Source: Phaseolus vulgaris (lineage: Eukaryota; Streptophyta; Magnoliopsida; Fabales; Fabaceae). Taken from it: a stretch of 64,000 bases of DNA. The notes beneath the pieces are model-generated. The model did no database searches. It worked only from the letters and a program-made list of their open reading frames with translations, and was not told the origin of the DNA. A program made the translations under genes and the position numbers. The stretch spans positions 9,631,845 through 9,695,844 of the forward strand of contig NC_023750.2 of assembly GCF_000499845.2 (NCBI RefSeq), read 5' to 3'. Each line of letters opens with the position of its first letter. The stretch's first letter is position 1. Positions 31,810-43,820 of the stretch are shown here, one piece after another.

Positions 31810-32533
31810 TGTGCTAGACAAAGTGTTCGGTTCTAAGTAATTGGAGCTTGATGCATAGGTGTGAGTAGGTTAACTCGGTTATTGGTCCTACGAAGCGGGT
31901 CATAAGTTTGGCCTAGTTACCTTAGTGAGACCACTGGAGAATAAGTAAAGTAATATTCTATATGTTGGTTTAGGGTTATTAGTAAAATATACTTTTTAAC
32001 CTAAAGTGGTTGTTGTTGCACGTGATGGCTAGGTCATATAAACACGTTTGACCTAAGTGTGCATTTTAGGGAACGAGATAGAATAAATTACATGCATTGT
32101 AAATATATAACGTTGCACCATAAGGGTGCCCACATGAACATAATGTTTTCCTGTAGTTAGCGTTTAGAAATAAGTGGTGTCCGTAGCAGGTAGTTTTTCT
32201 GTTATTATTTTATTCTTTCAGTCGAGATAAGACTCTCATGAGAGAAAACTATTACAAGAGTAGTTATAAAAGGGACATGAGACCCTAGGTGAAGGTATGC
32301 AATTTTTGAGTGCTAGACTAAAGTTACATACTACTTTTGTTTATGCTCTTATTGACTTGATCATCGGAGTGTGATCAACAGGTAGAGCCCCCTTTATTTC
32401 AACGGAGTCATTTTCTAGTGCAATTCAGGAGACGAAGGACAGATCAACGCAAAGAAGACAAGTTAGAAGCGGAGCTCAACACAGGTCAACCGATAGAGAG
32501 GTCAACCGATAGAGAGGTCAATCGACGAGAACA
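31810..32533 (+). repeat. Solo LTR 'B' (Tat-type), TSD AATAT
   Basis: A 724-bp LTR starting TGTGCTAGAC and ending GACGAGAACA, with the perfect duplication AATAT (31805-31809 and 32534-32538). It is a diverged relative of solo LTR A. It has the TTGACTTGATCATCGGAGTG block and a short duplication of GGTCAACCGATAGAGA near its 3' end. Confidence 0.82.
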
Positions 32534-33131
32534 AATATTAATTATAATGATAACATTAATAATAATAATAATAATAACAATAAATAATAATAATAATAAA
32601 AATAATAAATCCATAAATTAATAATAATAATAATACTATGATAAAATTAATAATAATAAAAAAATAAATATATTATTATTATTTATATTAATAATATTAT
32701 TTATATGAATATTATTATTAATATTACACATCGTGGACTACAGATGTATATAAATAATAATAATAAAATATTAATAATATTAATATTATTATTGATGTTA
32801 TTATATTAATATTAATATTAATATTTTTATTAGTATTATTAATATTATATTTTTTATTATTTTCTTAATTTTATTAATATCATTAAAATTATTATTAAAA
32901 TTATTATTAACTTTTTAATATTGTTAATATTATTATCATAACTATTAAAATTAATAATATTATTATTAACATTACTAATATTATTATTATTAATATTAGT
33001 ATTCGTATTAGTATTATTATAAAACTGATATCAGTAATAATATCTATAATAATAACAATATTATTATTAATAATAATAGAAATAATAATAATAGAAATAA
33101 TAATAATAATAAACATAATTATAAATATCAT
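32534..33131. repeat. (AAT/ATT)n low-complexity tract
   Basis: About 600 bp made almost only of AAT, ATT, ATA and TTA triplets with imperfect inverted arrangement. It is a degenerate trinucleotide microsatellite. It ends at the ATCAT duplication of solo LTR C. Confidence 0.85.
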
Positions 33132-34126
33132 TGTTCCTGTCGCTTTGACTTGGACACCTTCGCACGTCTCTACGAGTTACGCTTCACGAACACCTTTGTT
33201 TCTATTCCAACGTTGTTCTCCCTCCACCGCTAACACCTAAAATAGAGAGACAAATGGCGCCCTCGCGGCCGTTTGCACTCCGACGGTCAAGTCAGCTACT
33301 GGACAGGAAACACCAAACACCTCTCGTCGCAGAACACCGTAAGGTCAATGTTCAGAGAAATGTGTAACTCTCAATGCTCTCAAACTTTGAATATGTAAAA
33401 CGTACCTCATTCTGTTTGTCGTAAAACCTTATATACCTTCTTGATGTTCCTATCCACGTGTCAGCCTGAGACTTGTGTATCCTGTGGGCGCTCCTTAGCG
33501 ACACTCTTCCCAGTCTTAGGGACTTCTCAGTGTGTAAGATTGCCCTGATAGAACGAGACTCGCGCGGGGGTGACTGCATGGGTGCCAATTCATACGCCCA
33601 TTCTTTAAGTCACTCGCCCTGGAGTTCCCTGCCTCCCTTGCGTGCCATGCATGCGGATCACCTCCTGGAACGTGACCCTTCACGGATTGTCTCTGTCTCA
33701 GTGGCTTTCCAACGGTGGTGCGTACTGCCGCGTCCCTACACCTCACGCACAAACCCCTCGTCAACTAGGTCTCTCCCTTCTGGTACTGGGGATGTGGCCT
33801 AAAAGCCACCTGTCTTTATTTATTATTGTTGTCTGAGATGCCGAGGCCCGAGGCCTCCACGCCCCTGTCGGGCCGCCTCCTACTGTGCCGCCTCCTCCAC
33901 AGTTATCACTACCCATGGGATCAGGAGAGGACACCCCTCTGGCTTAGGCGCATTCCTGGTGCTGAACCTGGGCGACACCTAAGGCCAGTCAACGCCCGAG
34001 ACCGGTCAACGCCGGAGACCATAGACCTCAAATAAACTCTCTTCTATCTTGCAGTACTTCTAGTGGATTCCTCGCTCGGGATCCCACCGTGTTGACCTTG
34101 GTCAACCCTGAGGACCGTAGGGTACA
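33132..34126 (-). repeat. Solo LTR 'C' (Tat-type), TSD ATCAT
   Basis: A 995-bp LTR in minus orientation, starting TGTACCCTACGG and ending AGGAACA on that strand. The duplication ATCAT is perfect (33127-33131 and 34127-34131). On the minus strand it contains GCTGACTTGACCGTCGGAGTGC and CGGCCGCGAGGGCGCC, matching Tat-2 LTR blocks. It also holds a diverged copy of the hairpin (33893-33926). Confidence 0.87.
33893..33926 (-). other. Diverged copy of the Tat hairpin in solo LTR C
   Basis: On the minus strand: UCCU, GAUC, CCAUGG, a 10-nt loop, CUGUGG, AGGA. The inner stem keeps six pairs using two G-U wobbles. The outer stem changed from UCCC/GGGA to UCCU/AGGA on both sides. Confidence 0.5.
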
Positions 34127-34131
34127 ATCAT

Positions 34132-36850
34132 TAAATTTATTTAGTGTGGTAGTTAAAGGTTGTGAGACTTAGGTTTGATTGTGAGAAGATAAATTAAATT
34201 AAAGTTTATATTTTTCATAATTCATATCTAACACGTGTAAATGGGGAGAATCCAATGGAGAAATAAAATGTACACCTAAACATAGGTAGCATAATTTAGG
34301 GTTAGAGATGTTTGGGTGTGGAAGTACATAGAACACCTATATGTCTATGTCTACTACTTCTTTTCACAAATCCCTCGCTATCCGATCCAGGACTGAGACT
34401 TTTTGGGATAGTCACTTAACTCAATCAGCATCTTTCCATCATTTCTACCATCACCCACAACTACTCACTCTCTACTATGCAACATTATTAAACTTAAGGA
34501 CTAATATTTTTTTTTATTTTTTAATTTCCTTCTATTATTTTAAATATTTTTAATTTTATTTTTTCAAAAAGTAAATTAATAACGACATTATATTAATGAT
34601 ACAACATAAATAATAGATAATATCTTATTAATCTTTACAGATAAAAGTATGATGAATCTAACATGTTAAACAAATGATAAATATGAAGTATTATTGTAAC
34701 AACACAAATACTACGGTGATGAATTTGAAAAAATAATATTCACTAGTTTTTTGAAAAAAATAAAGTAAGAATATGTAAAATTAATAGAAATAAACTAAAA
34801 TATCATCATAATAAATAGTTTTAAAGAATATTAATCATAAATTTAAAAAGTCTATATTTTATAGACTTTTTTAAGATATGTTAATGCGATATAAAAAAAC
34901 TACAGGAAATCATTGATTTCCATGTATTAATTATTATTTTCAACTATAAACAATTTATATTAATATTTTGATTTTTGAAAATTATTTAATTTTCTCAGTT
35001 TCTAAGAAAACAGTTTATTTATTAAATTATTCTTTATATTAATTTAGAAAAGACTTTAATTTACGATTTTTTTAAATGAGACCTTCAATTCTCTGTTTTG
35101 AAAACAATCATGTAAATCGTATTACAAGAATAAAAGACAATAATTTACACAGATAATTTTGAATTGAATAAATGTATTTTAAATGAAATTTGATTAAATA
35201 AAGGAAAATAAATAAAAAGTTATATATTTAGTGTGCGTAAGATAATAATAGCATGTGAATAAGATGCTCTTTTCACGGTCTAATTTGTCGGTGCAGAAAA
35301 TTTGATTTTGGTCAGTAAAAGCTGTTTTCCTAAGAGGTCCACACACATCTTAATTATTGTGACTATGAGGACTTACACAAAGCAATTACTATTTTTAGCA
35401 AGACAGATGTTAAGAGGGTAGCTTTCTTCAGCCGTGGAAAGTGAAGTTCGATTGATTTTTAATTTTCTCAAAACAATTTTAATTTTTTAACAATACCTTC
35501 TTACTAAGCACCAAATCAAAGAAAAAAAGGTATTTTGGCAAAAGCCATTCAATAATTTATTTTATGGAGTATTATTATTAACGATATATTGATTGAATTT
35601 AGTTTGGTTTAATTTTATAAAATTTTAATATATACTTTTTTAATCCTTAAACTTGTAAATATGATTATATATTTATGTATGGTCAGATAATAAATGATTT
35701 TATTATTTTAATAAACTCATAAATTTTAAATAATTTTAATATTATTTTAAAAAATATATTTTAAATTTAACTTAATTTGATACAATTAATTGATAATATA
35801 AAAATATTATTTGTTTATATATTATGAAATATGTTTATATGATATATGTGATATTTCATGAGGATAATTGTGAATGAATAATATATTGTGATTGTACAAG
35901 GGGTATGATGTGTGGTCCTTAAGTAGAAATAAAGTTACCTATAGACTTTTGGGGTTTTAATGGAAAGGGAATGGTCCAATATTATGTTTAAAGATGTGAG
36001 TGAGAAAAGGCATCTTATCCAAAAGAGGCATAGTGATTGACACAAATAAATGAAGGTAAACAAACTAGTACCACCGATATGATCGCCTTTCTCCATGATC
36101 GCCTGTCTTAGATGCAAATAAAATGGGAAACTCGCTTTGGAACAATATGAAATTAACAGCCAATTATAAAACATTTTTTTTTAATTTCATACAATTATAA
36201 CAAGTTTCTTGAACTGTTTGAAAGGATTTATTAATGGTTTCCAAGCAAGTTTTTCAGGATATATAAGTTTTTTGGCGGCAGAATTAGTAAGGAAAATTCC
36301 AAGAACATAGAAATTGTTTGAATAGGAGAAAAGTGATACACCTCTAATTATCAAATGAACATGGAGACAATCAAAATTTGACAATTCATTATTAAATAAA
36401 ACTTAAATATAAGCAATCATGTTAATAAATAAGGTTTTTAAAATGCATGTATAGGAATGGGTAAGAAAATTTGAAATTGTAAATACTAAATACTTATAAT
36501 GTGACCTTATTTGTAATACTTATATATAAGAATCTCTCACATGCTAAAAAAAAATTAAAAAATATTGTAAAGAAAACATTTTAGGAATATATATATTCTT
36601 GAATTCATCTGGAACAAAGTTATTGTATAACAAGTCAAATTTTAGATTCACAATACTTAACTTAGAGTATAATCTTTTTTAAAGCTTTTATGTTAGGGAT
36701 CATTATGCAACTTGACATCTTAGTTAAACTGACACTTCAAGTAACAATAATCATCTACCATCACATGAAAAAAGTATTATTAAAAATTAAATAAAGAAAG
36801 AAAATACAAAATAAAATAAAATATAAGAGTACTAGACCAAACCCCATATG
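34132..36850. other. AT-rich region, no gene recognised
   Basis: 2.7 kb of AT-rich DNA. Short ORFs occur only by chance and none matches a known domain. There are no clear terminal repeats. The 3' untranslated region and poly-A end of the minus-strand LINE probably lie at the right side of this stretch; T runs at 36174-36182 or 36671-36676 are candidates for its poly-A tail. The rest may be old host intergenic DNA. Confidence 0.5.
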
Positions 36851-37600
36851 TTAACAAAAACGATATATAGGTAGATTATACCTATTCATAAAGAATTCTA
36901 AGAATAGACTAGATGGAAGCCTATTATACCCATGAAATGATTCTCTATGAATGAATCCTAAATTAGCCAACTTATCAACACACACATTCCCTTCACGAAA
37001 AATATGAGTAACCCTAAACCCGATTTTCCCACAGTAATTAAGACAAGTACTCCATTGATTACGAAGCATCCACAAAACATTAGTCCTAGCAGTAAATGCA
37101 ATACAAACCAATGCAGAATCACATTCAAGCCATACATTAGTAAGCAGCATATTTTGAGCTTCCTCCATAGCATGTATAACTCCATAAAACTCAGCAACCA
37201 TAGTAGTCTGAACTTCAAGAAACGCAGAGAAAGCACCAATAAACTTCCTTATACTCCCACGGAAAATACCTCCACAAGTAGCAAGACTAGGATATCCACT
37301 AGCAGCCTCATCAGTGTTAATTTTAACCCAGCCTGGTGAAGGGAATTCCCATCTAACAGGAAGAGGATGAAAAACTTTACCAGTACGAGTATTAATACCA
37401 AAAATCTTAATCACGTTGAGGTCCAACATATCATTCTTCATTGAAGTTTTAGATGAATTTCCCACTAGAAAAGTTAAATCTTTAATTACCAAAATAGTCC
37501 TAGAAACATCAATCTTATTCTGAAATCTAGCATAATTACTCATACGCCATATCATCCAAATAGAAAAAGTTATCACAACAAGCTTAATCAATATAACCAA
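36851..37600 (-). pseudogene. LINE ORF2 C-terminal RNase H
   Basis: An open stretch of 249 codons. WVKINTDEAASGYPSLATCGG, AEFYGVIHAMEEA and VWLECDSALV carry the catalytic Asp, Glu and Asp of a plant-type RNase H (RVT_3 type). VTHIFREGNVCVDKLAN near the end is also typical. This is the 3' end of plant LINE ORF2, and the stop codon lies at 36851-36853. Confidence 0.85.
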
Positions 37601-38300
37601 AGGACTACCATCACTCTTAATAAAAGAAAGAAGATCATCCTTATTAAAGAAATGAGAAGTTAGACAAATCTATCGAACCGAACTCCAAATATGCAAAGTA
37701 TTACAACATTCAAAAAATAAATGCTGAATAGATTCCTCGTGCTTTTCACAAAGCGTACACATAGAACATATATGCAAACCTATATTCTGAATATGCTGAT
37801 TTGTAGGAAGCCGCCCATGAAAAACTTTCCAGAGTACTAGTGTTTTGGAAGGTGGAATATATGAAGACCAAATGAATTTACCCCAACCACAAGGAACTCT
37901 TGGTCCCAAGAAAAAAGTCCTAGCCAATTTAAGAGTGAAATGACCAGACTCATATAGAATCCAATTAGAAATATCTTGTTCCTCCCTAACCATGATATGA
38001 TTAAAAATAGGAGGCATCTACTGTAAAGACAAGGGAATATTCTAATCACAACTAGTCCAAAACTTAGAGACTCTATCCGGAATGCTAGCACCATCAGATA
38101 ACCGTGCAATATTTGCTAAAAAAGTAGTAGAACACCATTTATCATTCCAGAAATTAATAAAAGTACCTGTACCAACAGTCCAAAAAGTATGGTCAAGAAT
38201 AGTGTCATAAAACTGCTTAATTTCAGACCAAATAGATGAGCATCTATAAACCATTCTATGCTTATATTTTGATTTAAGAACTCTGACTTTCATGATGAAG
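37601..38300 (-). pseudogene. LINE ORF2 zinc-binding and linker region
   Basis: Open pieces 38017-37670 and 38293-38042 encode the zf-RVT-like region: WKVFHGRLPTNQHIQNIGL followed by CTLCEKHEESIQHLFFEC. It links RT to RNase H in plant L1 elements. Stops separate it from its neighbours. Confidence 0.8.
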
Positions 38301-40000
38301 GTTAATAATCTTCAAACCTCCATAGAAGAGAACAAATCTTAGCTCAATTAACTGTATCTATGCCTTTTTTCATAATATCACCAGTCCAAATAAAATTTCT
38401 ACACCACTGCTCAACTTTCTTAAGAAGGGAAACATGTCATTTATACATATTAAAGGTATAAGCTAGAAATCCAGTAATCACCGTATTAACCAACTAAATC
38501 CAACCCATCATGCTAAGAGATTTACCTTTCCAAAATGCTAGCTTCAATTTGACTTTATTAGCCAAAGGTTGAAGAAATCAACACTTTGGAGCACCAACAA
38601 AAATAGACACCCCTAAATAAGTAAAAGGTAAACAACCATGACTACAAGAAAGAAGAGGTCGAATTTTGGTGACAAATCTTGCAAAATTATCCATGGTGAA
38701 AAAATTAGTTTTAGAATTATTAACATATTGACCCGAAAAATCTCCATATATTTTAAGAAAAACACTCAAATTTCTAAGAGACTTATTATCCGCCCTATAG
38801 AAAACAAATATGTCATCAGCATATAAAATATGAGAGGAAATGACATAACCTTGCGGGCTAGCCATATGCAGAATCTTCTTATCATTCACAAGCTTAGAAA
38901 TACATCTACTGAGCACTTCCTTTACAAGATAGAAAAGTAAAGGAGACAATGGATCTCCTTGTCTGACACCTCTACTACAAGGAAAAAAACCCACCAAACT
39001 ACCATTTATCTTGAATGAAGAATTGTACTAATCCAACCGATAAACAAGGGATGGAAACCAAAGCATGTCAAAACTAATAATAAGAACTTCCAACTTAGAG
39101 TGTCAAATGCTTTATGATATCAACTTTGTAAGCCACATTACCTCCTATAACCTTTTTAGAAAACATGTTAATAACTTCAGAAGTAATACCAATACAATCC
39201 TGAATCTGTCTACCCTGCACAAACCCATATTGATTAGGAGAAATCATTCTAGCAGCCACAATTGCAAGCCTATCCGCAAGTATTTTGGAAATAATCTTAT
39301 ATTTTAAATTAGCAACAACAATCAGCCAGTAATCTTTAATGGATTCAACACCCTGAATCTTAGGAATAAGAGATACCACATTACTATTCATTATGGTAAG
39401 AACTCAGTTTTATTTAAAAACTGTTGAACAACTGTGAAAACATCTGTCCTAATAATTTCCCAACAAGAATGATAGAAAACCCTACTAAAACCATCAGGAC
39501 CAGAAGCACTATTGCCATTAAGATTAAAAACAACATTCTTAATTTCAAAATAATCAAGGCATTTAATCAACATCATATTCTCCTAAGAGGAAACCAGCTC
39601 AGGAATATAAGTACCAATAAAATATTCCATATTACCTATATCCTGATCATTAGAAATAGACTCAGTGTAATGATTTTTATAAAAATCCAAAATATGATCC
39701 TCAATGAGTTGAGGATCCTCAATAACCTCATTATCAATCTGTTGACGATGAATCCCACTAGAATTATTTCTCCTCTTAACCACAATAAGGAAAAAAAATA
39801 GTATTTTTATCCTCATCTTTAAACCAGAGCATCCTGGTCCTTTCTTTCCAAAACAAATATTGACAGTGAAGAGCATGATCAAGCTCCTCTTTAGCAATAT
39901 TTTCTTGATAGAGAAGCCCATCAATATCAGACAAACTAGCAATATCTAAAGTTTGTTGAATATCAAGGAGGAGACCCTGCTTAAGAAGCACTGCATTGTG
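38301..40000 (-). pseudogene. LINE ORF2 reverse transcriptase
   Basis: RT blocks are present in several frames. In 39576-39391: GNSASGPDGFSRVFYHSCW. In 39391-39095: VSLIPKIQGVESIKDYW and ISPNQYGFVQGRQIQDCI. In 38997-38578: GVRQGDPLSPLLFYLVKEVL and the catalytic LYADDIFVF (YADD at 38812-38823). The pieces are separated by frameshifts and stops (for example around 39391 and 39000-39095). RT would copy element RNA at a nicked target site. Confidence 0.85.
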
Positions 40001-40850
40001 AACATTACCAAAAGAATTTTTATTCCAGGCTCAGAGCTCAATTTTCAACCTTTTTAACTTATGTTGTAAAATAAACATAGGAAAACCTACAATTGTATTA
40101 GCCCAAGAATCATGAATAAGCTTCATACATGAACTATCCTGAAGCCACAGAAAAGAAACAAAAATTACTAACCTTTCTTAAAAAATTACTAGCAAGACTA
40201 GCAAGAATAGGGGAGTGGTTAGAACAACTTTTAATAAGAACCTGATAAGTACAAGAATCCCATTCATTCAGGCACACTCCATTACATAAAACCCTATCCA
40301 ATTTTCTATGAATTCTGTGTAACCCTCTCCACCCATTACACCAAGTACAACAAGGTCCAGTAAAAGGCATACAAGTAAGATCGTTAGTATTAATCCAATC
40401 ACGAAATTCAATACAAGAAACCTTATTAGGAGCCACCCCCCCTTTGCAGTCATTAGCCGAGAGTACAACATTAAAATCTCCCAAAATACAACACGTTCTT
40501 GTGAAGAAACTAAAATCCCTCCACAAAAGCTGTCTAACCAAGTATGTGTTAGCACCATAAACACCTGCAAAGCTAAAGGATTTATCATGCAGAAGGCAAG
40601 TTATAGAACTGATCATTGACCTAGAAATTTCGGACAAGATTTGGAACCGACAAACACCAAAGCTTAACAACTTTATTAATGATAGGAGACGTAGCAACCA
40701 AATGCATATTAACAGAAATAAAAAGAACATCTAGAGCATCAGTGTACGACATCATAGGTTCAACAAGAAAAAAAGGAGAGGTTTATGCAGTTTAAGTAAA
40801 TTAAACAACATCTCCATAATTTTGTGGTTTGCTAGTCCTCTAACATTAAA
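40001..40850 (-). pseudogene. LINE ORF2 AP-type endonuclease
   Basis: It begins FNVRGLANHKIMEMLFN near 40850 and continues with KPLLFFLVEP. An open stretch (40730-40134) then carries FAGVYGANTYLVRQLLW, CILGDFNVVLSANDCKGG and NHSPILASL (SDHSPI in active enzymes). This is the N-terminal exonuclease/endonuclease/phosphatase-type domain that nicks the target. Several stops interrupt it, and the SDH triad reads NH. Confidence 0.8.
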
Positions 40851-41407
40851 AAAAGAAGTGAGTTAGCCATCCGAGGAGAGGCATGACGTGACGGAGACAG
40901 TACATCCACAGTAGCAGAGACCTCCACATCATGACCATCAATAGGAGTCGTAACATCCTTTTCATCTACGACAAGTTGTGAATCAAAGCCCTTGGCTTGC
41001 ATAACAGGCTAAAAATCCCCTACCATCCCCAGTTCTAAAACCTAATATGTATCAGAAATGGGATTGAAAAATTCCTGCCTAGGTGAGGACCTATCATGAT
41101 ACGAGGCATCCTTGAAAGGAATATCTGCAAAATATCCTCACCTCCATTTGTTTTATCGGAGTCATGTTGACCCGGGTAACCCTCCATTAGTCCCGCTAGG
41201 AACATCAATTATATTACCAATAGGGCCTTCCACAAGTGTCGGCTTCGGATCTTTCTTCCGATACTCTATGTTGTTTAGGAACCACGGGGTCCCCCACAAC
41301 CTTCACATGTTCCCGTTCATCAGAAATTTTCTTATGAGAAGACTTATGTTGAGATCCAGTAACACGACCTTGAGCATGAATCATGCGACATTTTGCAAGT
41401 TCATGCC
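40851..41407 (-). pseudogene. LINE ORF1 C-terminal part
   Basis: On the minus strand it starts IGHELAKCR, the second half of a zinc knuckle, directly at the solo LTR 41413-43236. It continues with low-complexity polar sequence (SQHKSSHKKISDE). It carries ORF1 up to the ORF2 region. Confidence 0.7.
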
Positions 41408-41412
41408 CAATC

Positions 41413-43236
41413 TGTTGAAGATGGTTGCTGCCCCTTCAAGATTGTGTTTGATGAAGACTTGTATGTAGTGTTTGATGAAGACTTTTATGTACTTTTCATG
41501 TATTTTTGCTTTGCTTTAAGTATGTTTTAGGTAGTGCTTAGAGGTTGTCTAAGAGTGGCTTTTTGCTGAGTAACTCACCTCATAACCACTGGCCATGTGA
41601 TAAGAACAAGCATAAGTTTTCTTAAACTGTTTTTCACATGTTTTACACAAAAACACGTTTACTGCATAAAAATAAATCTGTTCTTTTCTAAATAAACAGA
41701 TTCATTTTTCTCACTGATGCTTTGGCTAAAGTCTTGTAAAAATTAGATTTTGTGCATCAGATATTTTGACTAAGTCTTCCTCTTTTCAAAACGACTGAGT
41801 TTTAAATTGTTAAACTTTCTCTGTTTTCGTTTTGAAAAATAAATCTGTTCATCTATAAATGAATAGATTCTTTTTGCCTCTGGTGCCATGTCAAGCTTAA
41901 ACGTTTTTCAGTTTTATCTCAGCACCAGAATGGTTGACTAAAGTCTCCTCACTTAACAAATTCTCTAACTGCTTTTGAAAATAAATCAGTTCATTTGATT
42001 TTCAATTTGTTCATTTTATAACAGCTTTAACTGTTTTTCAAAAATCTGTTATAAGTTGGTTTTCTATAAAATGCAAACTTGTTTTCTGAGTTTAACAACA
42101 ATTCAAACAATTCATACATTTGCAAAAACAAGTTTTGACAGCAGAGAGTTAAGTGTTTACAAAGGATTAGCATTTGTTCTTCAAAGATTTCGAAAATCAC
42201 AAAGTGCTTGTTCTTGGTTTGGTTCCAAAAGCTTGGTGTGAGGTGCAGCTACTGTTCTAGCAATCTTACCTACTGGTTTAAGGCAGATCTGTGTATCCTC
42301 AATCAGGTGTAGTCGTTTCACATCTCTTTCTTGTAATAGTTTGGTTGAACACTCTTCTTGATAGGTGTTCTTGAAGAGTGGGTGTGTGTGTATGCTGAAA
42401 TAGGTTTTTTCAGCAAGAGTACCTAAGTTCTTGTAGGTTTCAAGAACAGTGGGAAGTGTACTTGGTTGTACTGTGTGTTAGTGATTTCCACCTGTTGTTG
42501 GTGAAGACTGGATGTAGCTCAGTTGAGTGAACCAGTATAATTGCTTGTGTTCATTCTCTCTCATTCTCTGCAATTTCGTTTCTGCACAATTGATAAAACA
42601 ACAAAGAAATAAATTTGTTCAATTGAAAATAAATCTGTTCTTTCTGGGCTGTGTGCATACTGTTCTTGATTTCTGAAAAAGGTGTTTGAATCTGATAAGA
42701 ACATATATAATCTGCTAAAAACCATTGGAACAGATTGACTGTGATAAGTTGCTCAAGAAACTGTCAATGCTATTAATTGAACCTTAAACAAATTGCTTAA
42801 AGTTGAAGCTTGCTGTTCTGTGATTCATCGTTCTTAATTTCTGAAAAATTGCTTGACATCAAGAAGAACACTCATAGTCTGTTAAAAGCCACTGGAACAG
42901 CTTGTTTGCAAAGGTCACTCAATTAATTAGTATGCTATCAATTGAACCTTAATCACTTGCTTGAAATTGAAGCTTGCTGTTTTGTGTTTCACTGTCTTTT
43001 CAAATCTGATATTTGTGTGTGTGCTGTTGGAAATTCTCACTGCATAATCTTGTGATTAATCTTGCTGAATTAAAAGCTTTTCAAACAAAAACAGTGCTGA
43101 AATAAATCTGTTCATTTTCACATAAATCGATTTATTTTCTGTAAAACTGTGTTAAATACTGTTTCTGCGAGAAAGTTTTAAAAGGTCAATTCACCCCCCC
43201 CCCCCCTCTTGAACTTTGGCACTATTAAACCCAACA
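41413..43236 (+). repeat. Solo LTR (long, Sirevirus-like), TSD CAATC
   Basis: 1824 bp, TGTTGAAGATGG to CCCAACA, with the perfect duplication CAATC (41408-41412 and 43237-43241). It keeps the family plan (TGGATGTAGCTC at 42510 and a poly-C tract at 43194-43206), but the palindrome positions hold AAATAAATCTGTTC-type words instead of AACAACCGATTG. An internal tandem duplication of about 165 bp (near 42650-43000) adds length. A TATA-like TCTATAAAATGC lies at 42063. Confidence 0.9.
42650..43000 (+). repeat. Tandem duplication of about 165 bp inside the long solo LTR
   Basis: The two halves share TTCTTGATTTCTGAAAA or TTCTTAATTTCTGAAAA, then AAAACCATTGGAACAG or AAAGCCACTGGAACAG, then ATTGAACCTTAA and GAAGCTTGCTGTT. 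They are diverged, so the duplication is not recent. Confidence 0.7.
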
Positions 43237-43241
43237 CAATC

Positions 43242-43815
43242 ATCTTATAGTGAGATCAAAATAGAGGGAGCCATTCATATTCCACGTTGGCTATAAATGC
43301 AAAACTTGAACTTTGAACAAAACTTGAACTTTGAACTAAGAGCTGATTTGGAAGAGAGGACAAAAGATCAATATCCACCAACACTCTAGCAAATAAACCC
43401 CTAATCTTTTTCATGGTATGATCATCCAAAGAAAAAGGAGTACCAATGCCTCTAGCGATGGAAAATATCGCCCTTGGTCTCCAATATTGCAAAGGAAAAT
43501 TGTAGATTTTAACCTAGGCCTCGATTTTAGTACTCTTCATAGTATTGCCATGAACCCATATCGAGAACCCATCGCATGTCTTCTAAAGAAGAGAACTCAA
43601 ACTCATAAAAACCCTTCCCAAGAGGGATTTCTTTCTACGGTCTAATAACCTTCCATACAAGCTGCAACTTTTTAGTTAAATCAAGGTGTGTGAGAGGTTT
43701 ATCCCTCTTAGATAGAATAATCCAACCATGTAGATGGGTCTTGCAATCCTCAAGAGCATCCAAGTAATCTTCCTCTTCAACCTGGACAACAACCATGTCC
43801 CCCTTGATACAAGGT
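43242..43815 (-). pseudogene. LINE ORF1 middle part (DUF4283-like domain)
   Basis: On the minus strand: PCIKGDMVVVQVEEEDYLDAL, GWIILSKRDKPLTHLDL, LQYWRPRAIFSIARGIGTPF and YEWLPLF. This is the ORF1 nucleic-acid-binding domain preceding the zinc knuckle. At the left edge the knuckle begins with the first Cys codon changed to TGA and the second to TAT. The knuckle is split by the solo LTR 41413-43236, and the N-terminus by the solo LTR 43821-44904. Confidence 0.8.
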
Positions 43816-43820
43816 GTAGG

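Noticed and set aside
32534..33131. Long open frame of Ile/Ile-rich codons on the minus strand (32907-33131)
   Set aside because: It is translation of an (AAT)n low-complexity tract, not a protein.
34132..36850. Possible host gene in the AT-rich gap
   Set aside because: Only short random ORFs with no domain-like sequence, no splice-consistent chain and no RNA gene were seen.
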